Part shown: positions 27,857 through 35,419 of the stretch, in pieces | Layout of the letters: each line of letters begins with the position of its first letter | How positions within the stretch are numbered: position 1 is the first letter of the stretch | Assembly (NCBI GenBank): GCA_015234115.1 | Contig: JADFWP010000019.1 | Span: forward strand, 1,512 to 48,656 | From: Magnetococcales bacterium | GTDB lineage: Bacteria > Pseudomonadota > Magnetococcia > Magnetococcales > Magnetaquicoccaceae | Direction of reading: 5' to 3' | Length of the DNA: 47,145 nt | Translations under genes and position numbers: made by a program | Notes under the pieces: generated by a model | Seen by the model: the letters and a program-made list of their open reading frames with translations, nothing else | The model's database searches: none | Told to the model about the DNA's origin: nothing

Positions 27857-30493
27857 ATGAAACCTAGCCATTGGTTGGTCGTCGGTGCCGTCTCTCTGAT
27901 CACGGTAAGTCTTTGGGCTTGGTTCAATCGACCACTGGAGGAACCCCTCTGGCCGGATCGGGTCATGGGGTTCGCCTTCGCCCCCTACCGCGCGGATCAG
28001 GATCCCCAAAAAGGCATCCACCCCACGGTGGAGCAGATCGACGAAGACCTCACCCTGCTGGCCGGCAAGACCTATGCGGTCCGTACCTACACGGTCGAAG
28101 GGGTGCTGGCGGAAATCCCCCGCCTGGCCCATAAACACGACATCAACGTCATGGTGGGCGGCTGGATCGACACCGACGAGGCGCACAACAACGCCGAAAT
28201 CGACCGCCTGATCCAAACCGTCAACGCCAACGCCCAAAACGTCGTACGGGTGATCGTCGGCAACGAATCCCTGCTCCACGACCGCGTTCCGGTCGAAAAA
28301 TTAATCAAATATCTCGACAAGGTTCGCTCGGCGGTGAACGCGCCGGTCAGCACCGCCGAACCGTGGCACATCTGGCTCAAATACCCGGAACTGGTCAAAC
28401 ATACCGACTTCATCGCCGTCCACATGCTCCCCTACTGGGAAGGCATCGCCCAGGAAAAGGCCATCGACTACATTGTCTTTCGCATGAACGAACTGCGCGA
28501 TGCCTATCCGAAAAAACCGATCATCATCGGTGAGGTCGGCTGGCCCAGCGATGGCCGTACCCGCATCGACGCCAAGGCCGGTCTGGCGGAACAGGCCACC
28601 TTCCTGCGCCGCTTCCTGGCACGGGCCAACAAGGAAAAATATGTCTACTATGTGATCGAAGCCTTTGACCAACCCTGGAAAAGCAACTCCCTGGAACGGG
28701 GCGTCGGTTCCTATTGGGGAGTCTACAACGCCGATCGTCAGGCGAAATTTCCCTTCCATGCCCCCATTGTCAGCATTCCCCAGTGGTATGTGCTGGCCGG
28801 GGCCTCGATGATGGTTGGACTGCTGGCCATCACCCTGCTGTTTCTCGACAGCCATGGCATGCGCAAACGGGGACGCTTTTTCCTGGCCATCCTCGCCTAT
28901 GCCGTGGCCTCACTGGCGGTCTATGTGGTCTATGACTACAGCCAGCAATACCTGACCGGCGGTGCCATGGTGTTCGGTCTGCTGCTCGGCATCGGCATGA
29001 CCGGCGTGATCATCGTCCTCTTCGCCGAAGCCCACGAGTGGGCCGAAGCCGCCTGGGTGCAGGCGCGCCGCCGCGCCCTGACCCGCCCCGACGTGGCCGA
29101 CGACTCCCAGCTTCCCTGGGTTTCGATCCATGTCCCGGCCTACAACGAACCGCCGGACATGATGATCCGCACCCTCGATTCGCTGGCCCAGCTCCGTTAC
29201 CCCCACTTCGAAGTGCTGGTGATCGACAACAACACCAAAGATCCCGCCATCTGGGAACCGGTCCGCGACCACTGCGCCAAACTCGGGGAACGCTTCCGCT
29301 TCTTTCATGTCGATCCTCTGGCCGGTTTCAAGGCCGGTGCGCTCAACTTCGCCTTGCAGCAAACCGACCCCCGCGCCGAAGTCATCTCGGTAATCGACAG
29401 CGACTATCTGGTCGATTCCGATTGGCTTTATGAACTGGTCCCCCACTTCCAGAAACCCGAAATCGCCATCGTCCAGGCGCCCCAGGACTATTACGATCTG
29501 CACGAAACCACCTTCAAATCCATGTGCTATGCCGAATATCGCGGCTTCTTCTACATCGGCATGGTCACCCGCAACGAGCGCAATGCCATCATCCAGCACG
29601 GCACCATGACCATGGTGCGCCGCTCGGTGCTCGAAGAGGTGAATGGCTGGGCCGAATGGTGCATCACCGAAGATGCCGAACTGGGATTGCGCATCTTCGA
29701 AAAGGGCTTCCAGGCGCTCTATGTCCCCCGCAGCTTTGGCAAAGGGGTGATGCCCGACACCTTCATCGACTACAAAAAACAACGCTTCCGCTGGGCCTAT
29801 GGCGCCGTGCGCATCATGCGCGCCCACCTGAAAGAACTTTTTGGCTGGAGTCCCACCTGCCTCACCTGGGGACAACGCTACCATTTCCTGGCCGGCTGGA
29901 TGCCCTGGGTCGCCGATGGTTTGAACCTGCTGTTCAACATCATCGCCCTTGGCTGGTCCATCGCCATGATCGTCGGCCCCCAGTACGCCGACGCCCCGTC
30001 CGTGGTCTTCAGCGTGCTGCCGCTGATTTTGTTCGGTTTCAAGATCCTCAAGCACCTGCATCTTTATTATACCAATGTGGGGATCCGACCCGTTCAATCC
30101 CTGGCTGCCGCCGTGGCCGGCCTCTCCTTGACCCATACCATCTCCATGGCGGTCATGCAGGGCTTCTTCGGCGGTGAAAAACCCTTCTTCCGCACCCCCA
30201 AACAGGTCGATGGCCACCGCTTCTGGCATGCCCTGGCCGCAGCCCGCACGGAAACCATCCTGATGATCGCCTTCTGGGCTTCCGCCTGGGGCATCAAAGT
30301 CCGGGTGGGCTTCGACTTCTTCGATACCCGCGTCTGGGTCGGCGTGCTGCTGGTACAGTCCATGCCCTATGCCATCACCCTGATCATGGCGGCCATCAGC
30401 GGTCTGCCCGCCAAACGCCCCCCGATGCCCGCTCCCCTCCCGGATGCGACAACGGATGGCAGCAACCAAACCGCCCTGGCAAACCCGAAATGA
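27857..30493 (+). CDS. GH17-GT2 beta-glucan synthase (NdvB-like)
   Basis: 878 aa, two catalytic modules. TM1 is at 7-24. An exported GH17 domain (about 35-300) has the acid/base E137 in GNESLLHD and the nucleophile E226 in GEVGWPS, typical of glucan transglycosylases acting on beta-1,3-glucan. Hydrophobic segments occupy about 308-390. The GT2 domain (420-660) has VPAYNEPP, D514-S-D516, TED 604-606 and QRFRW 642-646, then further TM segments for polymer export. It likely makes and branches or cyclises a periplasmic beta-glucan from UDP-glucose. It overlaps the next gene by 4 bp, which supports a shared pathway. Confidence 0.92.
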   Translation: MKPSHWLVVGAVSLITVSLWAWFNRPLEEPLWPDRVMGFAFAPYRADQDPQKGIHPTVEQIDEDLTLLAGKTYAVRTYTVEGVLAEIPRLAHKHDINVMVGGWIDTDEAHNNAEIDRLIQTVNANAQNVVRVIVGNESLLHDRVPVEKLIKYLDKVRSAVNAPVSTAEPWHIWLKYPELVKHTDFIAVHMLPYWEGIAQEKAIDYIVFRMNELRDAYPKKPIIIGEVGWPSDGRTRIDAKAGLAEQATFLRRFLARANKEKYVYYVIEAFDQPWKSNSLERGVGSYWGVYNADRQAKFPFHAPIVSIPQWYVLAGASMMVGLLAITLLFLDSHGMRKRGRFFLAILAYAVASLAVYVVYDYSQQYLTGGAMVFGLLLGIGMTGVIIVLFAEAHEWAEAAWVQARRRALTRPDVADDSQLPWVSIHVPAYNEPPDMMIRTLDSLAQLRYPHFEVLVIDNNTKDPAIWEPVRDHCAKLGERFRFFHVDPLAGFKAGALNFALQQTDPRAEVISVIDSDYLVDSDWLYELVPHFQKPEIAIVQAPQDYYDLHETTFKSMCYAEYRGFFYIGMVTRNERNAIIQHGTMTMVRRSVLEEVNGWAEWCITEDAELGLRIFEKGFQALYVPRSFGKGVMPDTFIDYKKQRFRWAYGAVRIMRAHLKELFGWSPTCLTWGQRYHFLAGWMPWVADGLNLLFNIIALGWSIAMIVGPQYADAPSVVFSVLPLILFGFKILKHLHLYYTNVGIRPVQSLAAAVAGLSLTHTISMAVMQGFFGGEKPFFRTPKQVDGHRFWHALAAARTETILMIAFWASAWGIKVRVGFDFFDTRVWVGVLLVQSMPYAITLIMAAISGLPAKRPPMPAPLPDATTDGSNQTALANPK

Positions 30494-32148
30494 ATCTCAT
30501 GCGTATCCGACGTTTGCTGCTCAATCGCTACACCCTGTTCGTGGCCGGATTGTTTTGCTACCTGCAACTCACCGACGAACTGATCGAACTGACCAGAGGG
30601 GTCTGGCACATGGAGATCCCCCTGATGCTCTATCTTTACTTTCTTCTGAATGGTTTCATCCGTCCATCGCCCTGGCAGCCGGTGATCGCGGCCGTGCCCT
30701 TGGGCGCGCTCTATCTGATCCATGATTATTATTTCCTGCGCTTTTTCCGCATTCCCAAGATCAACGATATCTCCCAGATTCCGGAGCTGATCGGCGTGCT
30801 GGGACCAACCGGCAATCTGATCCTGCTGGCCATCGGCGGTGTGCTCGCCTATCTGCTGATCCTGTTCGTCCGCTTTTCCGGCAAGGCCCTGCTGCTGACC
30901 ATTCCCGCCGTGATCCTGCTTGCGCTGCCGTTTGTGCATCCGCAAGGCTACATCCTGCTCTTCACCGAACTCTCCTATGAGTTGATCCACTATGCCACGG
31001 TGGTCAATGTGGAGAAAAATGGCCGCCTGGCCACGGCCCTCTACAACGAGGCCAAACGCCGGGAGACCTTCAGCCACATCGACCAGTACCGCGACATCGA
31101 AAAACTCGCCCTGCGCCTGCCCCCGGAGTTGGAAAGGCCGGAAAAGGGCAATGGCCGCAATGTACATATGATCGTTCTGGAAGGATTTCTCGATCCCACA
31201 TTGCTGGGCGAACTGCCCAAAAAGATCCAGCCGGTCCATCCCGATTTCACCGCCCTGCTCGGCAACAAACAGGGTTTCTCGGTCTCTCCGGTCTTTGGCG
31301 GCTACACCTCCCAGGCCGAATTCGAAGTATTGTGCGGAGTTCCGGCTTTTCAGGAGTTCGACGAAATCGAATTCAACGTCTTCTCCGGAGCGGAAACCTA
31401 TTGCCTGCCCCGTATTCTCCACCGGCTCGGCTATCACACCATGGCCTCGAACGGCTTCAAGCCGGACTTCTTCAATACCATTCCCGCCTATCAGGGGCTG
31501 GGATTCGATGCGGTCTATTTTTCCAAAGAGTACACCCCCAGTCAGGAGACCTATCTCTCCAAAGGGGACGATCACGAAAACAAATACTTCTTCGATGGCA
31601 AGCTGTTCGCGCAGAATCTCGCCTTCGTGAAACAACGCATGGCAGACAAAAAGCCCTTTCTCAATTATGTCCTGACGGTCTATGGCCACTTCCCGTTTGA
31701 ATACGGCAATCGTGTCGGTCCCCCCTTGTTCCGGGACACCAACCTGCCCTGGGATCTGGAACGGATCGTCAACCAGCACTATTATCGCAGCAAGGCCCTG
31801 GCCGACTACCTGAAACAACTCCTGCAACTGGATCCCGACTCCCTGATCGTGCTGGTCAGCGACCATCTCCCGCCCCTCGAAGGGGGATTCGAGACCTACG
31901 ACCATTATGGCTACCTGCAACCCGATCTTCAGGATCGTTTTCATCGCAACCGCTTTCTCGTCTTTCGCAACGGCAAGCCCGAAACCCACAAGGCGTTCTA
32001 CCATTACAACATCTACCGGCTGATTCTGGATTATGTCACCAATCACGAATACTGCCGGGTCAAAGGGTGCAAGTTCGATTATCCCCTGCCCAAAGAGGCG
32101 CTGCGGGATGATTATCGCATCCTCATGGGGTTGGCCTCGCGCCACTGA
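30490..32148 (+). CDS. LTA-synthase-like membrane phosphoglycerol transferase
   Basis: 552 aa. About five N-terminal TM segments (14-30, 44-82, 108-128, 132-150) precede a periplasmic sulfatase/alkaline-phosphatase-fold domain from about 220. Motifs include VLEGFLDPT with candidate metal-binding E231 and nucleophile T237, YGHFPFE and VSDHLPP. Relatives move sn-glycerol-1-phosphate from phosphatidylglycerol onto glycans (LtaS, MdoB/OpgB). Coupled translation with the GH17-GT2 gene suggests that it decorates the beta-glucan with phosphoglycerol, giving an anionic osmoregulated glucan. The target is inferred from position. Confidence 0.88.
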   Translation: MNLMRIRRLLLNRYTLFVAGLFCYLQLTDELIELTRGVWHMEIPLMLYLYFLLNGFIRPSPWQPVIAAVPLGALYLIHDYYFLRFFRIPKINDISQIPELIGVLGPTGNLILLAIGGVLAYLLILFVRFSGKALLLTIPAVILLALPFVHPQGYILLFTELSYELIHYATVVNVEKNGRLATALYNEAKRRETFSHIDQYRDIEKLALRLPPELERPEKGNGRNVHMIVLEGFLDPTLLGELPKKIQPVHPDFTALLGNKQGFSVSPVFGGYTSQAEFEVLCGVPAFQEFDEIEFNVFSGAETYCLPRILHRLGYHTMASNGFKPDFFNTIPAYQGLGFDAVYFSKEYTPSQETYLSKGDDHENKYFFDGKLFAQNLAFVKQRMADKKPFLNYVLTVYGHFPFEYGNRVGPPLFRDTNLPWDLERIVNQHYYRSKALADYLKQLLQLDPDSLIVLVSDHLPPLEGGFETYDHYGYLQPDLQDRFHRNRFLVFRNGKPETHKAFYHYNIYRLILDYVTNHEYCRVKGCKFDYPLPKEALRDDYRILMGLASRH

Positions 32149-32157
32149 AACCGGGCC

Positions 32158-33486
32158 ATGGGACGCTCCCCGGTCACTGCTGGTCCTGCCGTTCCCCCCC
32201 TTGCGGACCGGATGCGTCCCCGCAACTTTGCGGAACTGCTGGGACAAGGCCATCTGACCGGGCCGGATAAACTGCTGTTCCAGGCGCTGGAGAGCGATCA
32301 ACTCCCTTCACTGATTCTCTGGGGGCCACCAGGGAGCGGCAAAACCACCCTGGCCCGCATCATCGCCACCCATACCCGGCACCATTTCGAGGCGCTCTCC
32401 GCCGTGCTCGATGGCGTCAAGGAGGTGCGGGCCGTGGTGGAGCGGGCCAAAAGCACGCCAGCGATGGGCACCATCCTGTTCGTGGACGAAATCCATCGTT
32501 TCAACCGCGCCCAGCAGGATGCCTTTCTGCCCTTTGTCGAACAGGGCGTCATCACCCTGATCGGCGCCACCACCGAAAACCCCTCCTTTGCCCTGAACGG
32601 GGCATTGCTCTCCCGCTGCCGGGTGGCGGTACTGAATCCTCTGAACGCGGAAGATCTAACGGCGCTGCTGCAACGGGCGTTGGCAGATCCGGAGCGCGGT
32701 TTTGGCAGACTGGCGGTGCGGCTGGAGGCGGGCGTATGCGAAGAGATTGCCGCCCTGTCGGATGGCGATGCCCGTTATGCTCTGAATCTTCTTGAAATTT
32801 TCATCCAATTGCAGCACGGGGCGATCCGGGATGGCACCACCTTGACCTGTGAGGCGTTGCGCCACACCCTGGAACGCCGCGCCCTGCTGCATGACCGGCT
32901 GGGAGAATCCCACTACAATCTCATCTCCGCGCTGCACAAATCGTTGCGGGGATCGGATGTGGATGCCGCCCTGTATTGGCTGGCGCGCATGGTCCAGGGA
33001 GGAGAAGACGGACTTTATATCGCCCGTCGCCTGGTCCGTTTCGCCTCCGAGGATATCGGCAACGCCGATCCCCAGGCACTGACCATTGCCCTGGCCGCCC
33101 GGGAGAGTTATCATGCCCTGGGTTCACCCGAAGGCGAACTGGCCCTGGCCCAGGCGGTGATCTATCTGGCCACCGCCCCCAAAAGCAACAGCGTTTATAC
33201 CGCGTTCCAACGGGCCATGGCCTGCGCGGACCGTTCCGGATCCCTGGCGCCTCCTTTGCATATTCGCAATGCCCCGACCCGACTGATGAAAGAGTTGGGT
33301 TATGGCAAAGAGTATCGTTATCCCCACGATCACGAAGAGGGATTCGTGGCCGCCGACTATCTGCCCGAGGGGTTGACCGGTCAAAAATTCTATCACCCCG
33401 TGGCGCGCGGGTTCGAACGCGAAATCGCCAAGCGGCTCGATTATTGGCAGAAATTGAAACAGCGTCTGATGCAAACCGAATCCTGA
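32158..33486 (+). CDS. rarA: Replication-associated recombination protein RarA (MgsA)
   Basis: AAA+ ATPase of 442 aa related to clamp loaders, acting at stalled replication forks and single-stranded gaps. Walker A is GPPGSGKTTLA; Walker B is LFVDEIHRFN, followed by QDAFLPFVE and the sensor segment GATTENPSF. The C-terminal MgsA domain has SEDIGNADP and FYHPVARGFE. It starts 9 nt after the phosphoglycerol transferase stop, so it is probably read through from the glucan operon, without an obvious functional tie. The ribosome site is weak. Confidence 0.97.
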   Translation: MGRSPVTAGPAVPPLADRMRPRNFAELLGQGHLTGPDKLLFQALESDQLPSLILWGPPGSGKTTLARIIATHTRHHFEALSAVLDGVKEVRAVVERAKSTPAMGTILFVDEIHRFNRAQQDAFLPFVEQGVITLIGATTENPSFALNGALLSRCRVAVLNPLNAEDLTALLQRALADPERGFGRLAVRLEAGVCEEIAALSDGDARYALNLLEIFIQLQHGAIRDGTTLTCEALRHTLERRALLHDRLGESHYNLISALHKSLRGSDVDAALYWLARMVQGGEDGLYIARRLVRFASEDIGNADPQALTIALAARESYHALGSPEGELALAQAVIYLATAPKSNSVYTAFQRAMACADRSGSLAPPLHIRNAPTRLMKELGYGKEYRYPHDHEEGFVAADYLPEGLTGQKFYHPVARGFEREIAKRLDYWQKLKQRLMQTES

Positions 33487-33558
33487 ACCGCAACCAGCCT
33501 GGAAAATATATTTCTTGGCACGAATCGGTCATGCTGCCATGATTGAAAAAAAAAGAGA

Positions 33559-33661
33559 GGGTCTGGGGGATTCTTCCCCCAGGGTCTTGACTTTAAACAA
33601 AAAATATTTGGAATGTTCTGCTTTTAAAGTCAAAACCCTGGGGAAGGAATCCCCCAGACCC
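33559..33661. repeat. Large imperfect inverted repeat, 39-bp arms, each arm a hairpin
   Basis: Arms 33559-33597 and 33623-33661 match at 36 of 39 positions as inverted copies. A 25-nt A/T-rich centre separates them. Within each arm CTGGGG-type and CCCCAG-type halves also pair, so the DNA or RNA can form either one long stem or two hairpins. A T-rich stretch follows on the plus strand. It could end rarA transcription or be a REP/MITE-type element. Confidence 0.85.
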
Positions 33662-33711
33662 CTTCTTTGTTCTTCAAAAGTGTACATCTCGAAGTGGGTG
33701 AGGTTGCAACC

Positions 33712-33876
33712 ATGATCAAATCGCTGCACTGGATCTGGATCGTATCGCTGGTTTTGCTGTCGGCCTGTTCGGCAAACGAGGTGGGACGGTCGGTTTATCA
33801 ATCCCTTGAACAAAAAAAGTGTCTGGACGAGCAGGGATCCTATGGCCTGTGTACCCACCAGGCCACCCGCCCCTGA
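33712..33876 (+). CDS. Small predicted lipoprotein
   Basis: 54 aa. A basic start (MIKSLHW), a hydrophobic core and the lipobox LLSAC form a type II signal peptide. The mature part is only about 36 residues (CSANEVGRSVYQSLEQKKC...) with two more cysteines. GGTGAGG lies 9 nt before ATG 33712, deciding the start inside a longer frame. No family recognised. It precedes another small gene by 38 nt. Confidence 0.7.
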   Translation: MIKSLHWIWIVSLVLLSACSANEVGRSVYQSLEQKKCLDEQGSYGLCTHQATRP

Positions 33877-33914
33877 CCCGCTCCATCCAACCACCCGATC
33901 AGGAAACTTCAGGA

Positions 33915-34112
33915 ATGGCCAAAACCGTTGCCCAGAATTCACAAGATCTGCTCGATCAAATCGCCAAGGCCAAACAGGCCCTGGAGGCGTTGGAACGGCT
34001 CGGGCGGGACAATCGGGGCGAATTCCTGGATCCGGCCACGGTTCGATCACTGCTCAACGCGGCCCAGGCCCATGTGCTGCGGGCGGTCGAGAAATCCCGC
34101 CTGCTGCGCTGA
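33915..34112 (+). CDS. Small helical hypothetical protein
   Basis: 65 aa, almost wholly helical (LLDQIAKAKQALEALERLG, VRSLLNAAQAHVLRAVEKS). No signal peptide and no recognised family. AGGAAAC lies 9-10 nt before ATG 33915. It follows the small lipoprotein and converges on cheX with a 5-nt gap. A regulatory or adaptor role is conceivable but not supported. Confidence 0.6.
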   Translation: MAKTVAQNSQDLLDQIAKAKQALEALERLGRDNRGEFLDPATVRSLLNAAQAHVLRAVEKSRLLR

Positions 34113-34117
34113 TCCGC

Positions 34118-34594
34118 TTATTTCCGATAGAAGACTTCCACGAAAAAGGGACCGTTATCGGTGCGAAAATAACATTTGGTGCTTTCGAGGGGTTTGGTAT
34201 AGCCGATCTGGTGATCCCGGCCCACCACGACCTGGGGTGGGGTGAGATTGATCTGATCGTCGCAGATGCGGCTTTTCACGGCGCCGGCAATGATATTGGC
34301 CAACTCGCCAATCGCATCCTTGGCGGTATTGTTGAAGGTTTCGATCTCGTCGCCGGAGAAAGCGGCTGCCAGCGCCACGGCGCAATGGAACGGTGCCGAC
34401 ACATGCACCCCACCTTCGATGACGCCATTGAAAGCAATGATCGCAGTGACATCGGCCTGCGGGGGCACATAGGGTTCATCGGCTGAGGTGCTGACCGACG
34501 GACCCGCCTTGATGCCCACATCCGCTGTGAAGAAGGCGACCGTCGTTTCGTCGATGGCTTCCCGGATCACTTCGGCTAGATTCCCGACCTGCAT
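34118..34594 (-). CDS. cheX: CheX-type chemotaxis phosphatase
   Basis: 158 aa matching the CheC/CheX/FliY family, whose members dephosphorylate CheY-P. The active-site helix motif E97-x-x-N100 is present in AIGELANIIAG. Single-site architecture is as in CheX, which acts as a dimer. Members also occur as regulators of c-di-GMP or kinase response regulators. The isolated position, away from cheA and cheY, leaves the partner open. Downstream it converges on a small hypothetical gene. Confidence 0.87.
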   Translation of the reverse strand: MQVGNLAEVIREAIDETTVAFFTADVGIKAGPSVSTSADEPYVPPQADVTAIIAFNGVIEGGVHVSAPFHCAVALAAAFSGDEIETFNNTAKDAIGELANIIAGAVKSRICDDQINLTPPQVVVGRDHQIGYTKPLESTKCYFRTDNGPFFVEVFYRK

Positions 34595-35138
34595 GGTTTT
34601 TCTCCCTGGATGCGTGATGCAAGGGGCCGGTACGCATGAAAGGACGCATGCCTTTGAACGTATGGGCCTGTATCTTTATCGGCCAATCATACAGAAAAAT
34701 GTCACTGACTTTCAATGTTTCATCTTGCAAATTTTCTCGCCGTCGGCGCACCTTGCGCGCAGAAAAAAGAACCTCAAAAAAATCATCGTTCCCTCCCTTG
34801 CGCAACGTGCGGACCGTCTCCATCCGGAAAGGGCAAAAATCCTGTCCATCCAAAACCCAACCATGAGGGAGCCGCGAGAGACATGACCATATCCTTTCAA
34901 CCCGTGCATGTCCACAAGCATCCGCATATGCCTGGTGCTTGCAGAGATGACGAATGCCGGAAATCCGCTGCCGTCCCGACGCCTTAACGGCGACTGGCGG
35001 GAAGCGTCGAACCCAAGGTACGGAAGATGAAGCAAGGATCAGGAAAAGAGCCTGTCTGTGGCACAGAAAGTGCATGAGGTGCAGGGCCGTTGGCTCCGTG
35101 CTGTTTTCCACTACTTTCCATGCCAAAGAGAGAGATCC
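34595..35138. other. 540-bp region without a convincing gene
   Basis: Lies between the start of cheX and a small rightward gene. A minus-strand frame of 309 codons crosses it but is low-complexity in sense, overlaps cheX and has no homology. A plus-strand micro-frame at 34883-34987 codes 34 residues rich in His and Cys (VHVHKHPHMPGAC), without a good ribosome site. No RNA motif recognised. Confidence 0.45.
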
Positions 35139-35330
35139 ATGTCCAATATCGTCTTCAATGCGTACCTCCCTCCCGTCATGAAACCGGCACCGTTCCAACC
35201 CGCCGGTCCCTCTGCTCCCGCCACCCCCCCCAACAACCGGAACCAGGGTGGCTTGTTCGACCAGTTCCTCACCCAGGCCGAGAAGGATTTTCTCGCCAAT
35301 CAGTTGCAACAGGTGAAATGGTCCCGATAG
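35139..35330 (+). CDS. Small proline-rich hypothetical protein
   Basis: 63 aa. The N-terminal half is Pro/Ala-rich (YLPPVMKPAPFQPAGP). The C-terminal half is a short amphipathic helix (GLFDQFLTQAEKDFLANQLQQV). AAGAGAGAG precedes ATG 35139. Not recognised; the helix with an F-L-A-N pattern might bind a partner. It converges on the HD-GYP gene. Lack of homology and short length keep confidence moderate. Confidence 0.5.
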   Translation: MSNIVFNAYLPPVMKPAPFQPAGPSAPATPPNNRNQGGLFDQFLTQAEKDFLANQLQQVKWSR

Positions 35331-35393
35331 GCCAAAGCAGCCGGGCGGAAAGATCGGCCTTTTGGCGGACCGCCAGATCGCAAGGGGCGACGT

Positions 35394-35419
35394 GAAGCCA
35401 ATCAATCATCATTGGCTTC
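35394..35419. terminator. 9-bp perfect hairpin across the HD-GYP stop codon
   Basis: GAAGCCAAT and its complement ATTGGCTTC flank an 8-nt loop containing the minus-strand stop codon of the HD-GYP gene. It could stabilise or terminate the transcript; there is no T tract. Confidence 0.35.

Noticed and set aside
30367-32301. 644-codon minus-strand frame
   Set aside because: Antisense to the phosphoglycerol transferase; no recognisable domain.
34883-34987. 34-codon His/Cys-rich micro-frame
   Set aside because: No properly spaced ribosome site and no homology; kept only as a note in the gap entry.
34476-35405. 309-codon minus-strand frame
   Set aside because: Overlaps cheX in another frame and crosses two small genes; no homology.
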